Assembly (NCBI RefSeq): GCF_004349195.1
Contig: NZ_SMLG01000001.1
Coordinates: forward strand, 620,001 to 684,000
Direction of reading: 5' to 3'
From: Flavobacterium rhamnosiphilum
GTDB taxonomy: Bacteria > Bacteroidota > Bacteroidia > Flavobacteriales > Flavobacteriaceae
Length of the DNA stretch: 64,000 nucleotides
Position 1 is the stretch's first letter. Each line of letters starts with the position of its first letter. The notes beneath the pieces were generated by a model. The model ran no database searches. It saw only the letters and a program-made list of their open reading frames with translations, and had not been told where the DNA came from. A program made the translations under genes and the position numbers. Of the stretch, positions 44,201 through 53,939 are shown one piece after another.

Positions 44201-47200
44201 ATGCGGTCGTTAAATTCGACTAATTTCGAACAAGGAAATGTAGAGTATATCCAGTTTTGGGTATTAGATCCTTATGTAGGAAACGGTCAGGTACCACAAT
44301 CCAATACGGGGAAAATTTATTTCAATTTAGGGGAGATATCTGAAGATGTTTTGAAGGATGGAAGAAAACAATATGAAAATGGACTTGGGCCAGATCAGAT
44401 ATTGGTAAACCCTCAACCGCTATGGGGAGATGTTCCAGCATCTCAATCATTGATTTATGCTTTTGACACTAATGCAACAAATAGAACAAATCAAGATATT
44501 GGTCTGGATGGTTTGGTTAATGCCAATGAAGGATCAGTGTATACTAATTTTGCCTCAGAGTTAGATCCTGCGGCAGATGATTATACGTATTATTTGAATG
44601 CTTCAGGAGGAATTTTAGACCGATATAAAAGATATAACGGTACTGATGGAAATTCAGCGGTTGATATTAATGATCCAAACAGAGGGTCATCGACCGTTCC
44701 GGATGTTGAGGATATCAACAGAGACAATACTATGAATACCATCAATGCGTATTATGAATACAGTATTGTGGTTCAGCCAAACATGAATGTGGGGCAAAAT
44801 TATATTACCGATATAAGAAATACGCAAGTGACTTTGCCGGATGGTTCGACTACTGATGCGAGATGGCTGCAGTTTAAAATACCGGTTTCACAACCGGAGA
44901 ACACGATAGGGAATATTTCTGATTTTAGATCCATACGCTTCATGAGGATGTTTATGACGGGCTTTAGTGAAGAAGTAACCGTTCGTTTTGGCGCACTGGA
45001 TTTAGTAAGGGGAGAATGGAGAAGATACGCCAATACGCTTGATCCTTTGGATACAGATGTTACTGATGACAATACTAATCTAGATGTTTTGGCTGTTAAT
45101 GTTCAGGAAAATAATGAGAGATGTCCAATAAATTATATTGTTCCTCCAGGTGTGCAACGGGAACAATTGTACAACAATAATACGGTTATCAATCAAAATG
45201 AGCAGTCATTGGCGTTGAGAGTATCTGGAAACGGATTAGAACCGGAAGACTCCAGAGCCGTTTTTAAAAATGTGAGTATTGACATGCGTCAATTCAAGAA
45301 ATTGAAAATGTTCTTGCATGCAGAATCATTGCCAAATGAAATTGTACTTCAAGACAATCAAATGGTTGGATTTATCCGTTTTGGAAATGACTTTACTCAA
45401 AATTTCTATCAAATTGAAATTCCTTTAAAAGTAACGAGTCCGTCTTCTGCTTCAAATTCAGATTGTTCTCCTTTGAGCGCTGAGGAAGTTTGGCCTGAAG
45501 AAAATGAGATTGATTTGTCATTGGCTTTATTGACTGAAATGAAGATTAGAGTTCCAAAAGATGCTTTGCCATTGGATGGGGTGTATTATCCGGATGACCA
45601 CTTAGACATTTTTCCTAATGGTGATGGTAATACTGGCTTGAAGCTGGGAATTAGAGGGAATCCTAACTTTGGCTTAGTGCGTACGCTGATGGTTGGTGTG
45701 AAAAATAGCGACCTGCGCGATGATATCAAAGGAGAAGTTTGGTTCAATGAACTTCGCTTAGCGGATATGGATAATCAAGGGGGAATGGCAGCTGTATTGA
45801 ATATAGATACAAATTTCGCAGATTTTGCCACGGTTTCTGCTTCAGGTAAAAAAAGCACCATTGGTTTTGGTACTTTAGAACAAGGGCCAAACGAAAGAAA
45901 CCGTGAGGATACAGAACAATATAGTATTGTGACCAATGTAAATCTTGGGAAATTATTGCCTCCAAAATGGCAAATTAACCTGCCTTTTAATTATGCTATT
46001 GGCGAAGAGACCATAACTCCGGAATACGATCCTTTTAATCAGGATATAAAATTAAAACAGTTATTGGATTATACCACTGATGAGGCCGAAAGAGCAAACA
46101 TTAAAAATAGAGCTGTTGATTATACAAAACGCAAAAGCATAAATTTTATAGGGGTTAGAAAAGAGCGCGGTCCTGAGCAAAAACAACGTGTGTACGATCC
46201 GGAGAACTTTACTTTTTCCCAGTCTTTTAATGAAGTGGAAAGACATGATTTTGAAATTGAAGATTACGTTGACCAACAAGTAAATTCGTCGGTGGATTAT
46301 GCCTATACTTTTAAACCAAAATCAGTAGAGCCTTTCAAGAAGACAAAATTCATGAAAAAAAGTAGTTATTGGAAATTATTAAGTGATTTCAATTTTAATT
46401 ATTTGCCTTCAAATATATCGTTTAATACTAATATCGTCAGACAATACAACCGTCAACAATTTAGACAGGTAGATGTAGAAGGAATTGGGCTGGATCCTTT
46501 GTATCGAAGAAATTTCGCTTTCAATTACCAATATGGATTTAATTATAATTTGACTAAATCTTTAAAATTAAATTATACGGCTTCTTCCAGTAATATTGTA
46601 AAAAATTATTTGAATGAAGACAATGAGCCTATCGATACTTTTACAATTTGGGATAGTTATTGGGATATTGGAGATCCAAATCAACACATGCAACAATTGG
46701 TTGTGAATTATGAAATTCCAATCAATAAAATTCCATTATTTAGTTTTGTCAAAGCCAATTATTCCTATACGGGAGACTACAGCTGGCAGCGTACTTCTAA
46801 TGCATTGTCTCAAATAGAAATTGATGATGTTGAGTATAATTTAGGGAACACCGTTCAAAATGCGAGTTCAAGCAATTTGAATGCAACTTTCAATATGGAT
46901 ATGTTGTACAAGTATTTAGGACTGACAAAAAACATGAACAAAACGGTACCAAAACCTAAAACAACTGCTCCAAAACCAGGTGAGAAAATAGTAAATACAA
47001 ATGCTAATCAAGTACCGAAAAACAATGAATTTGTAGATGGTTTTATAGGTGTTTTAACCAGTATTAAAAATATCCAGATGAACTATACCTATAACAGCGG
47101 TACGGTTTTACCGGGATACACGCCAGGTGTAGGATTTCTTGGGTCGTCAAGACCGTCGTTAGGGTTTGTTTTTGGTAGTCAGGATGATGTGCGATATGAA

Positions 47201-48379
47201 GCTGCCAAAAATGGTTGGCTAACTAACTATCCTGATTTTAACCAAAATTTTTCTCAAGTGACCAATAAATTATTTAAAGCCACGGCAAATGTAGATTTGT
47301 TGCCGGATTTAAAGATTGATCTGACATTAGACCGCGCTCATTCTGAAAATTTCTCAGAACAGTATGATGTAACGGATGGGGTGTATAATTCTAGATCTCC
47401 TTATAATACAGGTATTTTTTCAATTTCTACGGTGTTGATAAAAACTTCATTTTCGACTAGTGATGAAAATTCATCGGTTGCATTTGATGATTTTAGAATA
47501 AACAGACTTACGGTAGCGAATCGATTAGCAACACAACGTGGGATTGATATTAATAATCCTGGTAATTTGGACTCAGAAGGATTTCCATTAGGGTATGGGA
47601 AGAACAATCAAGCAGTATTGTTACCGGCATTTTTAGCGGCTTATTCAGGAGGAAATGCCTCAGATGTTTCGTTGGGAATTTTCAGGAATTTTCCAATTCC
47701 AAACTGGTCGATAAAATACAATGGTTTGATGCGTTATGGGCTATTTAAAAAGAATTTCAAACGTTTCTCATTGCAACATAATTACAGGGCTTCTTATACG
47801 ATAAATGCGTTTAGATCGAATTTTGAATATGACAAAGCGCCAGGCGGAGTGGATGCGAGTGGTAACTTTTTCAATCAAACCATAATGTCAAATGTTAACT
47901 TGGTAGAACAATTCAACCCATTGTTAAGAATGGATTTTGAATTGAAAAGTTCGTTAAAAGTATTGGCTGAAATCAAAAAAGACAGAGCATTGTCAATGAG
48001 TTTTGATAATAATTTGTTGACCGAAGTTAAAGGGATAGAATATGTGGTAGGATTGGGGTATCGTTTCAAAGACGTGATTTTCTCTTCCAGACTGGCTGAT
48101 AGTCCAACAGGGATAATAAAAAGTGATATCAACTTGAAAGCAGATGTATCTTATAGAAACAATCAGACGATTGTGAGATATTTGGATTATGATAACAATC
48201 AATTGGCGGGAGGGCAGAATCTTTGGTCGTTAACAGTCAAGGCTGATTATTCGTTTAGTAAAAATCTAACGGCTATTTTCTATTATGATCACTCTTTTTC
48301 GAAAGCGGTAATATCAACTTCTTTTCCGTTGACAAATATTCGTTCCGGAATCACACTTCGTTATAATTTTGGAAATTAA
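41201..48379 (+). CDS. sprA: SprA/Sov family type IX secretion outer membrane translocon
   Basis: A 2392-residue protein, the largest of the window. It has a signal peptide (1-20, cleavage near SQAQ). The rest alternates beta strands throughout, consistent with the 36-strand barrel known for SprA, the pore through which type IX cargo (including the gliding adhesin) leaves the cell. Family-like stretches are KPTGSIEIDLGMRY, DQRISMSLMGKVGTRL, EGESTIYVDDFEGSQSTIDM (in register), and ENEIDLSLALLTEMK. It ends with a strand and a Phe-Gly-Asn terminus. It lies in the ruvA-sprA-gcvH order typical of the phylum. Confidence 0.95.
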   Translation: MHKICIFLLVLFCGFASQAQVNQAAQDTVKTGFSTGKVQLKNPKSILSAYTYDPITDRYIYTNSVDGFSINYPIILTPKEYEKLVLKESMRDYFKKKGDAIDGKKEGSEEAKKDLLPRYYVKSGLFESIFGSNTIDVKPTGSIEIDLGMRYTKQDNPSFSPRNRSNLSFDFDQRISMSLMGKVGTRLSVNANYDTQSTFAFQNLMKLEYAPSEDDIIQKIEVGNVSMPLNSSLIRGAQSLFGVKTQLQFGKTTITGVFSEQKSQTKSLIAQGGGTIQDFDMFALDYDNDRHFFLSQYFRNRYDKSLKNYPFIDSRVQITRLEIWVTNKQNRLNVGIGNTNNSNNLRNIIALQDLGEAQFTGIPDDEVVVINPSTGFFNTVPVDSPTENSNNKYDPKFIGQSGSFLTQNIREIVTAKSGFLRNNDGDSTNDAFEGSDYSKLENARKLNPNEYTYNPQLGYISLQQRLANDEVLAVAYQYTIGDQVYQVGEFGNDGVDATVVTGTSPSNQAIISQSLILKMLKSNLTNVKNPVWNLMMKNIYQIPGAYQVKQEDFRFNILYTDPSPLNYITEVPGSPFPPNPLPQNEVAETPLLKVFNLDKLNYNNDPQAGGDGFFDFIPGLTMDAQYGRIIFTTKEPFGELLFSKLSNGGENYNNVNSYNENQKKYVFRSMYRNTQSGALQDSDKNKFLLRGKYKSSGGDGIPIGALNVPQGSVVVTAAGRVLVEGIDYSVNYQLGRVQILDPSLLASNTPIEVSLENNSVFGLQTRRFMGVNVEHKISDNFLVGGTFLKMTERPFTQKSSFGQESVNNTIFGFNTNFSTEVPFLTRLVNKLPNVDTDVPSNLSVRGEVAFLRPDSPKADQFQGESTIYVDDFEGSQSTIDMRSPYAWSLASTPERNAMSTYDFNADANDLSYGFKRAKLAWYSIDPIFYTQKPAGISNEDLSFNNTRRIFSEELYPLTDIAQGQSQVVNTLDLSYYPSDRGPYNNNSNSAANPSDNFGGIMRSLNSTNFEQGNVEYIQFWVLDPYVGNGQVPQSNTGKIYFNLGEISEDVLKDGRKQYENGLGPDQILVNPQPLWGDVPASQSLIYAFDTNATNRTNQDIGLDGLVNANEGSVYTNFASELDPAADDYTYYLNASGGILDRYKRYNGTDGNSAVDINDPNRGSSTVPDVEDINRDNTMNTINAYYEYSIVVQPNMNVGQNYITDIRNTQVTLPDGSTTDARWLQFKIPVSQPENTIGNISDFRSIRFMRMFMTGFSEEVTVRFGALDLVRGEWRRYANTLDPLDTDVTDDNTNLDVLAVNVQENNERCPINYIVPPGVQREQLYNNNTVINQNEQSLALRVSGNGLEPEDSRAVFKNVSIDMRQFKKLKMFLHAESLPNEIVLQDNQMVGFIRFGNDFTQNFYQIEIPLKVTSPSSASNSDCSPLSAEEVWPEENEIDLSLALLTEMKIRVPKDALPLDGVYYPDDHLDIFPNGDGNTGLKLGIRGNPNFGLVRTLMVGVKNSDLRDDIKGEVWFNELRLADMDNQGGMAAVLNIDTNFADFATVSASGKKSTIGFGTLEQGPNERNREDTEQYSIVTNVNLGKLLPPKWQINLPFNYAIGEETITPEYDPFNQDIKLKQLLDYTTDEAERANIKNRAVDYTKRKSINFIGVRKERGPEQKQRVYDPENFTFSQSFNEVERHDFEIEDYVDQQVNSSVDYAYTFKPKSVEPFKKTKFMKKSSYWKLLSDFNFNYLPSNISFNTNIVRQYNRQQFRQVDVEGIGLDPLYRRNFAFNYQYGFNYNLTKSLKLNYTASSSNIVKNYLNEDNEPIDTFTIWDSYWDIGDPNQHMQQLVVNYEIPINKIPLFSFVKANYSYTGDYSWQRTSNALSQIEIDDVEYNLGNTVQNASSSNLNATFNMDMLYKYLGLTKNMNKTVPKPKTTAPKPGEKIVNTNANQVPKNNEFVDGFIGVLTSIKNIQMNYTYNSGTVLPGYTPGVGFLGSSRPSLGFVFGSQDDVRYEAAKNGWLTNYPDFNQNFSQVTNKLFKATANVDLLPDLKIDLTLDRAHSENFSEQYDVTDGVYNSRSPYNTGIFSISTVLIKTSFSTSDENSSVAFDDFRINRLTVANRLATQRGIDINNPGNLDSEGFPLGYGKNNQAVLLPAFLAAYSGGNASDVSLGIFRNFPIPNWSIKYNGLMRYGLFKKNFKRFSLQHNYRASYTINAFRSNFEYDKAPGGVDASGNFFNQTIMSNVNLVEQFNPLLRMDFELKSSLKVLAEIKKDRALSMSFDNNLLTEVKGIEYVVGLGYRFKDVIFSSRLADSPTGIIKSDINLKADVSYRNNQTIVRYLDYDNNQLAGGQNLWSLTVKADYSFSKNLTAIFYYDHSFSKAVISTSFPLTNIRSGITLRYNFGN

Positions 48380-48417
48380 TTTTTCGAAAAGGGGACAATT
48401 TTTGAATAGAAGATTAT

Positions 48418-48425
48418 TACATTTG
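48418..48425 (+). promoter_or_regulatory. gcvH -7 element
   Basis: TACATTTG matches TAnnTTTG, 49 nt before the gcvH ATG. The TTG at 48402-48404 is only 13 nt away, too close for a normal -33 box. Confidence 0.45.
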
Positions 48426-48473
48426 TGCCATAAAATCTAAATTATCAATAAATAATTATCAATTACAATTTAT

Positions 48474-48854
48474 ATGAACATACCAGTAAATTTAAAGTAC
48501 ACTAAAGATCACGAATGGGTTAGTATTGATGGCGATACTGCAACAGTAGGAATCACTGATTTTGCACAAAAAGAATTAGGAGATATCGTTTATGTTGAGG
48601 TAGAAACTTTAGACCAGACTTTAGACAAAGATGAGGTTTTCGGTACAGTGGAAGCAGTTAAGACTGTTTCTGATTTGTTTCTTCCATTAGCAGGTGAAAT
48701 TATTGCCTTCAACGATGCTCTGGAAAGTACTCCGGAAAGCGTTAATTCTGATCCTTATGGAGCTGGATGGATGATCAAAATAAAAATTGCGAATATGGCA
48801 GAGGTAGATGATTTATTGTCTAGTGAATCTTACAAAGAGCTTATTGGTGCCTAA
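48474..48854 (+). CDS. gcvH: Glycine cleavage system H protein
   Basis: A 126-residue lipoyl-carrier protein that shuttles the aminomethyl group of glycine. The lipoylated lysine lies in [16 protein letters not shown], and [20 protein letters not shown] is the typical start. The rest of the glycine cleavage system is not in the window. It overlaps the following VanZ-like gene. Confidence 0.96.
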   Translation: MNIPVNLKYTKDHEWVSIDGDTATVGITDFAQKELGDIVYVEVETLDQTLDKDEVFGTVEAVKTVSDLFLPLAGEIIAFNDALESTPESVNSDPYGAGWMIKIKIANMAEVDDLLSSESYKELIGA

Positions 48855-49224
48855 ACAAATATATTTTTTTGCAGCTTTATTGTGGGCTGGAGTTATTGCT
48901 TTTTTTTGTTTAGTACAGTTGAATAATGTTCCGCTAGGGAATGTTTCAAATCTGGATAAATTGGTGCATGTTTTTTTTCATCTTGTTTTAACGATGCTTT
49001 GTTTTTTGTTTTTTCAAAAACACACAAACGATATAAACAGTTTAAAACCCATAATAATTTCTTTTCTGTTTTCCGTTTTTTTTGGAATAGGTATTGAAAT
49101 TGCGCAAGAATTATTAACCGCTACCAGGCATGCAGATGTATTTGATGTTTTAGCAAATCTATCTGGTGCAATTTTAGGAGTAGCTTTTATTCTTTTATTT
49201 GATTTAAAAACAAAAGTCAGATAA
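48847..49224 (+). CDS. VanZ-like membrane protein
   Basis: About 125 residues from GTG at 48847, which overlaps the gcvH stop by 8 nt (a longer frame from 48808 exists but would overlap by 47 nt). It has four hydrophobic segments and the VanZ signature [13 protein letters not shown] and [32 protein letters not shown]. Molecular function is unknown. The translational coupling to gcvH is conserved in related bacteria as far as recalled. Confidence 0.85.
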   Translation: MPKQIYFFAALLWAGVIAFFCLVQLNNVPLGNVSNLDKLVHVFFHLVLTMLCFLFFQKHTNDINSLKPIIISFLFSVFFGIGIEIAQELLTATRHADVFDVLANLSGAILGVAFILLFDLKTKVR

Positions 49225-49240
49225 AATTCAATTTAAATGG

Positions 49241-49270
49241 AGTCCCACTTTGGTGGGACTTTTCATTTTA
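49241..49270 (+). terminator. Terminator after the gcvH-vanZ unit
   Basis: AGTCCCAC and GTGGGACT pair as an 8-bp stem with a TTTG loop, followed by TTTTCATTTT. Confidence 0.85.
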
Positions 49271-49389
49271 TAGCTAAATGTTTATTTAGTTTGGTTTGTA
49301 TTTTTTTAAAAGCATGTAAAAACTTCATTTCTAGCGTTAAAAATACAAAATAGTGATATTTTATAGTAAACTTATGTTCATATAAAATG

Positions 49390-49397
49390 TATTTTTG
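49390..49397 (+). promoter_or_regulatory. deoC -7 element
   Basis: TATTTTTG matches TAnnTTTG, 38 nt before the deoC ATG. Confidence 0.5.
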
Positions 49398-49435
49398 TGA
49401 GGCATAATCTACTCTAATTAAGAAATCAAAAGCGC

Positions 49436-50179
49436 ATGAATATTAAGCAATATTTAGATTCTACCTATTTAAAAACGGCAGAACAAGCGGGACTCAGCGA
49501 AAAAGAAAATACTTTGGTAGTCAAAGGATTTATCCAAGAAGCCATCGAGGAACATTTTAAGCTTATTATGATTCGTCCTAATATGGTTTCTTTGGCGAAA
49601 AAAATGATTGTTGAAACAAATTCAGTTGTGTCAATAGGAACTGTAATTGATTTTCCGGAAGGTAAATCTTCATTAGAAAACAAACTTAGCGAAGCTCTTC
49701 AAGCAATACATGATGGCGCCGATGATTTAGATTTTGTATGCAATTATGAAGCTTTCAAAAGAGGAGAAGTAGCCTTGGTAAAAGAAGAAATTCTTAAATG
49801 TACCCAATTAGGTTTAGATAATAACAAGGTAGTAAAGTGGATCATTGAAGTGGCGGCTCTAAGCGATAAGGAAATTATCCAGTTGTCAAGTTTGATAAAA
49901 AATGTAATTGTTTCTAATTTTAAACAAGAACTTTTTGCTTCGGTTTTTGTGAAGTCCTCGACTGGATTTTATAAAACAGAAAATAATTTACCAAACGGAG
50001 CCACTATTCCCTCGATACTGATGATGCTAGAAAACGCATCGCCCCTTCCTGTGAAAGCTGCAGGTGGTGTAAGGACTTATGAAGAAGCGGTTGAGATGAT
50101 TCAACTGGGGGTGAAAAGAATAGGTACATCAGGAGCGAAAAGTATTGCTAACGGACAAAATTCACATAATGAATATTAA
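49436..50179 (+). CDS. deoC: Deoxyribose-phosphate aldolase
   Basis: A 247-residue class I aldolase of deoxynucleoside catabolism that splits 2-deoxyribose-5-phosphate. The TIM-barrel motifs are present: TVIDFPEGKSSLENKLSEA, DDLDFVCNYEAFKRGE (catalytic Asp region), ASVFVKSSTGFYKTENN (Schiff-base Lys) and VKAAGGVRTYEEAVEMIQLG (second Lys and phosphate-binding Gly). The next gene begins 19 nt after its stop. Confidence 0.94.
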   Translation: MNIKQYLDSTYLKTAEQAGLSEKENTLVVKGFIQEAIEEHFKLIMIRPNMVSLAKKMIVETNSVVSIGTVIDFPEGKSSLENKLSEALQAIHDGADDLDFVCNYEAFKRGEVALVKEEILKCTQLGLDNNKVVKWIIEVAALSDKEIIQLSSLIKNVIVSNFKQELFASVFVKSSTGFYKTENNLPNGATIPSILMMLENASPLPVKAAGGVRTYEEAVEMIQLGVKRIGTSGAKSIANGQNSHNEY

Positions 50180-50198
50180 ACGGACAAAAATTGTAAAC

Positions 50199-52322
50199 AT
50201 GAAAAAAGGATTGTTGGCTTTATTTTTATTTTCGTATTCCTTTTTTGCCTATTCCCAAGATTTAAATAATAGTTTGGTACAATCTGGCAATTCGGCGGAG
50301 CGATTTCCTGTTTTTCCTGATTGTGTAAATTTACAATCGAAAGTATTAGAAAATTGTTTTTACAATCAAGTTCAGGATTTTGTTTTTCAAAATTTTCAAG
50401 TTCCGGATAATTTAAAACAAAATAATTTTAAAGGGAACGTAAAAGTTCTTTTTGAAGTGGACAGTAATGGTATTTTTAAAGTGATTTATGTTGATGCTGT
50501 TGATGAGGCATTGATAAAAGAAACAAAAAGGGTTTTTGAGACATTTCCAAAAATAGAACCGTCAACGTATAACGGAAAACCAACCTACTCCAAATTTACC
50601 ATAACTATCGCCATACCTTTAAAAAGCAGGGAAGAACTTGAAGCTGAAGCTTTGGCGAAAGCCGAAATTGTTTCAAACAACAAACCGAAACGTACTGAAT
50701 TGGATAGTATTGTATATAAAAAATTTACTAATCCGGAGTTTGAAAGCCATTTGAATGTTCCTTTTTCGCATAGTTATTACGCGCAGTTTGATGGTTCCTT
50801 AAATCAAGTGGGAAGTAATAATCATACGGCATCAAAACCATATACCTATGCTGAGGTTTCAAAATATTATGATCTGAAAGCAGTTAATGAAAAGATAAAA
50901 AAGAAAGCTTCAGGTTGGTGGACAAGAAAATTATGGAATGAGAGTACGGTAGAAATCCAGGGCGAAGGATATTGGTTTACCTTAAATCCTATACTTGATT
51001 TGCAGGTTGGTAAAGCTTCTAAAACGGAAGCGTCTTACACCTATATGAATACTCGCGGAATCAATTTTAGAGGAGGTTTGGGTAAGCAACTTAATTTTTC
51101 TACCACGGTTTTTGAAAGTCAGGGGCGTTTTGCAGATTACTTTAATCGTTATGCTGAATCTATTAAACCCGCAGGAGGAAATCCTGCTATTATTCCAGGG
51201 ATAGGAATTGCAAAAGATTTCAAAACGGATGCCTATGATTTTCCTTTGGCGGAAGCCAATTTGACTTTTGCACCCAGTAAATACATTGATTTGCAATTGG
51301 GTTATGGCCGAAATTTTATTGGGGACGGATACCGTTCTTTGCTGGAAAGTGATGGCGCCAGTCCGTATCCTTATTTTAAATTGAATACTAATTTTTGGAA
51401 AATAAAATATACCAATACCTACATGTGGCTCAAAGATGTTCGTCCTGAGGTGACATTAGAAAGAACGTATGCCACAAAATTTATGGCAAATCATTATTTG
51501 AGTTGGAATGTTTCCAATAAATTAAATCTTGGTTTCTTCGAATCGGTGATTTGGACCAATACAAATGACAGAGGATTTGATGTGAATTTTGTAAATCCTA
51601 TTATCTTTTATCGTTCGGTTGAGTTCGCTTCTTCTGCAAGAAGTGGAAATGCTGTTTTGGGATTGACTTTTAAATATAAATGGAGTAATCAAATCAATTT
51701 TTATGGACAGTTTATTCTGGATGAGTTTTCTCTTGGAGACATCAAAGAAAGAGACAATAGTTGGAAAAATAAATACGGTTATCAGTTAGGCGTTAAGTAT
51801 TATAACGCTTTCAAAGTTGATAATTTACTGTTGCAATTAGAATACAATCACGTGCGTCCTTATGTGTATTCTCATAGTATGCCAATCACAAATTACGGTC
51901 ATAATAACCAAAGTATTGGGCATCAATGGGGAGGAAATTTCAAGGAATTTATTGCTATTGCGCGCTATCATAAAGGAAGGCTTTTTGCTGATGCAAAAGT
52001 TACTGTGGGGACTCGAGGACTGGATTTTGACACCGCTGAAGACAGCTTTAATTACGGAGGAAATATCTATAAAGATTACGATGAAAAAAGACCGTTTGAT
52101 AGTGGTGTGAAAGTGGGGCAGGGAAATAAAACGGCTGTTTTTATTGCTGATTTTCAAGGTGGTTATTTGGTGAACCCGGCTACTAATTTGAAAATTTTCT
52201 GTAGTTATATTTACAGAAGTTTTGATCCTACAAAAAACACCGAAACAACTTTCACTGAAAGTACTAATTGGTTTACTTTAGGACTGAGAGCTGATATTTT
52301 TAATTGGTATTTTGATTATTAA
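50199..52322 (+). CDS. RemB-like outer membrane protein (TonB-C domain plus Wzi-like barrel)
   Basis: About 707 residues from ATG at 50199, giving a clean signal peptide (MKKGLLALFLFSYSFFAYSQ); a longer frame from 50145 is discarded because the signal would be internal. Residues about 40-160 resemble the C-terminal domain of TonB (GNVKVLFEVDSNGIFKVIYV, then TYSKFTITIAIPL). From about residue 240 the sequence is a beta barrel like capsule-associated Wzi proteins (YMNTRGINFRGGLGKQLNF, FIGDGYRSLL, YLSWNVSNKLNLGFFE). This combination matches the flavobacterial protein annotated as gliding motility RemB; the name is from memory. Confidence 0.68.
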   Translation: MKKGLLALFLFSYSFFAYSQDLNNSLVQSGNSAERFPVFPDCVNLQSKVLENCFYNQVQDFVFQNFQVPDNLKQNNFKGNVKVLFEVDSNGIFKVIYVDAVDEALIKETKRVFETFPKIEPSTYNGKPTYSKFTITIAIPLKSREELEAEALAKAEIVSNNKPKRTELDSIVYKKFTNPEFESHLNVPFSHSYYAQFDGSLNQVGSNNHTASKPYTYAEVSKYYDLKAVNEKIKKKASGWWTRKLWNESTVEIQGEGYWFTLNPILDLQVGKASKTEASYTYMNTRGINFRGGLGKQLNFSTTVFESQGRFADYFNRYAESIKPAGGNPAIIPGIGIAKDFKTDAYDFPLAEANLTFAPSKYIDLQLGYGRNFIGDGYRSLLESDGASPYPYFKLNTNFWKIKYTNTYMWLKDVRPEVTLERTYATKFMANHYLSWNVSNKLNLGFFESVIWTNTNDRGFDVNFVNPIIFYRSVEFASSARSGNAVLGLTFKYKWSNQINFYGQFILDEFSLGDIKERDNSWKNKYGYQLGVKYYNAFKVDNLLLQLEYNHVRPYVYSHSMPITNYGHNNQSIGHQWGGNFKEFIAIARYHKGRLFADAKVTVGTRGLDFDTAEDSFNYGGNIYKDYDEKRPFDSGVKVGQGNKTAVFIADFQGGYLVNPATNLKIFCSYIYRSFDPTKNTETTFTESTNWFTLGLRADIFNWYFDY

Positions 52323-52341
52323 TCTTTTTGTGAATTGTTTT

Positions 52342-52372
52342 TTGTCAAATCCCTTTTGATACACTACTTTTG
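52342..52372 (+). promoter_or_regulatory. ctaB operon promoter
   Basis: TTG (52342-52344), a 20-nt spacer and TACTTTTG (52365-52372) form a good Bacteroidota promoter. It probably serves ctaB and the oxidase genes up to the terminator at 55305. Confidence 0.7.
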
Positions 52373-52404
52373 CAAAAGTTTTTAAAAACAAACAAACTCT
52401 AGTA

Positions 52405-53307
52405 TTGAACGCAACACAAAATACATTTTCATTAAAATCCATTTATATTGATTTCCGAGAGATCACTAAGGCACGTTTAGCTATTAGTGTTGTGTTTTCG
52501 TCTATTGCGGGATTTATGCTTGGGATTTATGATTTGCATTCATTAGATTGGATGGTTTTATTAAAATTGGCAGTTGGTGGCTATTGTATGGTGGGAGCAT
52601 CAAATGCTTTTAATCAAGTTATCGAAAAAGACCTTGATGTCTTGATGGATAGAACGAAAAATCGTCCCGTTCCAGCTGGCAGAATGTCTCAGGCTACAGC
52701 TTTGATTATTGCGAGTCTTTTGACTATTGTTGGAATTGCGTTGCTTTATACAATCAATCCAAAAACCGCTATGTTTGGCGCCATTTCAATATTTTTATAT
52801 ACAAGCGTTTATACTCCTTTGAAATCGATGACTTCACTGTCTGTTTTTGTTGGAGCTTTTCCTGGAGCAATTCCTTTTATGTTGGGTTGGGTTGCTGCAA
52901 CAGGAGAATTTGGAATAGAAGCAGGAACTTTATTTTTAATTCAGTTTTTTTGGCAATTTCCGCATTTTTGGGCTATTGGATGGTTTTTGTATGAAGATTA
53001 TGAGAAAGCAGGTTTCTTTATGTTGCCTACAGGTAAAAAAGACAAAGGAACAGCCTTGCAGATTATTTTATATACGGTTTGGTTAATTTTAGCGTCACTT
53101 TTACCAGTTTTAGGATATACTGGACGTTTATACATAACGCCAATTGCTGCAATTGTTGTATTTTTACTGGGACTATGGATGCTTTTTTATGCTGTTCGGT
53201 TATACAAATTAAGAACTGCAAAAGCGGCTAGAACACTAATGTTAGTTAGTGTTTCTTATATTACATTGTTACAATTGGTTTATATATTTGATAAATTTTT
53301 AAGATAG
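52405..53307 (+). CDS. ctaB: Protoheme IX farnesyltransferase (heme O synthase)
   Basis: A 300-residue UbiA-type prenyltransferase with about eight helices, adding farnesyl to heme B to give heme O for the oxidase. The motif NAFNQVIEKDLDVLMDRTKN holds the substrate-binding Asp residues, and RPVPAGRM follows. The chosen start is TTG; there is no in-frame ATG before residue 38, which would remove the conserved N-terminal region. First gene of the oxidase subunit III / IV unit. Confidence 0.93.
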   Translation: MNATQNTFSLKSIYIDFREITKARLAISVVFSSIAGFMLGIYDLHSLDWMVLLKLAVGGYCMVGASNAFNQVIEKDLDVLMDRTKNRPVPAGRMSQATALIIASLLTIVGIALLYTINPKTAMFGAISIFLYTSVYTPLKSMTSLSVFVGAFPGAIPFMLGWVAATGEFGIEAGTLFLIQFFWQFPHFWAIGWFLYEDYEKAGFFMLPTGKKDKGTALQIILYTVWLILASLLPVLGYTGRLYITPIAAIVVFLLGLWMLFYAVRLYKLRTAKAARTLMLVSVSYITLLQLVYIFDKFLR

Positions 53308-53309
53308 TT

Positions 53310-53897
53310 ATGGAAATGATAATGACAACTGAGGAGCAAAAATCCAGAACGGCAAGATCCTATAAATTGATTTTGTTGTTTGCAATGGTAAGTATGACCA
53401 TGATGTTTGCAGGACTTACGAGTGCTTTTGTAGTGAGTAAATCCAGAGCAGACTGGTTGAAGGATTTTCAATTACCAATAGCGTTTTATTACAGTACTGT
53501 TGCAATAATAGGATGTAGTGTTACTTTTCATTTGGCTAAAAAAGCGATTCAGAAAAACGATCAAAGTAAAACGACAATTTTTCTTTTGACGACATTAGTT
53601 CTAGGAATATTGTTTGTAATTTTACAGTTCGTAGGATTTGGGCAAATAGTGGATAATGGGTATTATTTCACTGGAAGTGGAAGCTCAATAACCACGACTT
53701 TTTTATACGTTGTTACGGTTGTGCACTTGATTCACCTTGCTGGTGGCGTGATTTCACTTCTAATTATAATTTATAATCATTTTAAACAAAAATACAATTC
53801 ATCTCAAACCCTTGGAATTGAACTAGGTGCAATGTACTGGCACTTTCTTGACTTATTATGGGTTTATTTGTTTTTGTTTTTATATTTCTTTAAATAA
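53310..53897 (+). CDS. Heme-copper oxidase subunit III family protein, short form
   Basis: A 195-residue protein with five hydrophobic helices. The fourth and fifth carry the CoxC-like pattern VVTVVHLIHLAGGVISLL and GAMYWHFLDLLWVYLFLFLYFF. It is shorter than classical subunit III and followed by a full-length paralog, an arrangement common in Bacteroidota. It starts 2 nt after the ctaB stop. Confidence 0.85.
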   Translation: MEMIMTTEEQKSRTARSYKLILLFAMVSMTMMFAGLTSAFVVSKSRADWLKDFQLPIAFYYSTVAIIGCSVTFHLAKKAIQKNDQSKTTIFLLTTLVLGILFVILQFVGFGQIVDNGYYFTGSGSSITTTFLYVVTVVHLIHLAGGVISLLIIIYNHFKQKYNSSQTLGIELGAMYWHFLDLLWVYLFLFLYFFK

Positions 53898-53939
53898 GAA
53901 AAAAACGTAAATTTGGGAACTTTTTAACGAATAACTTTT

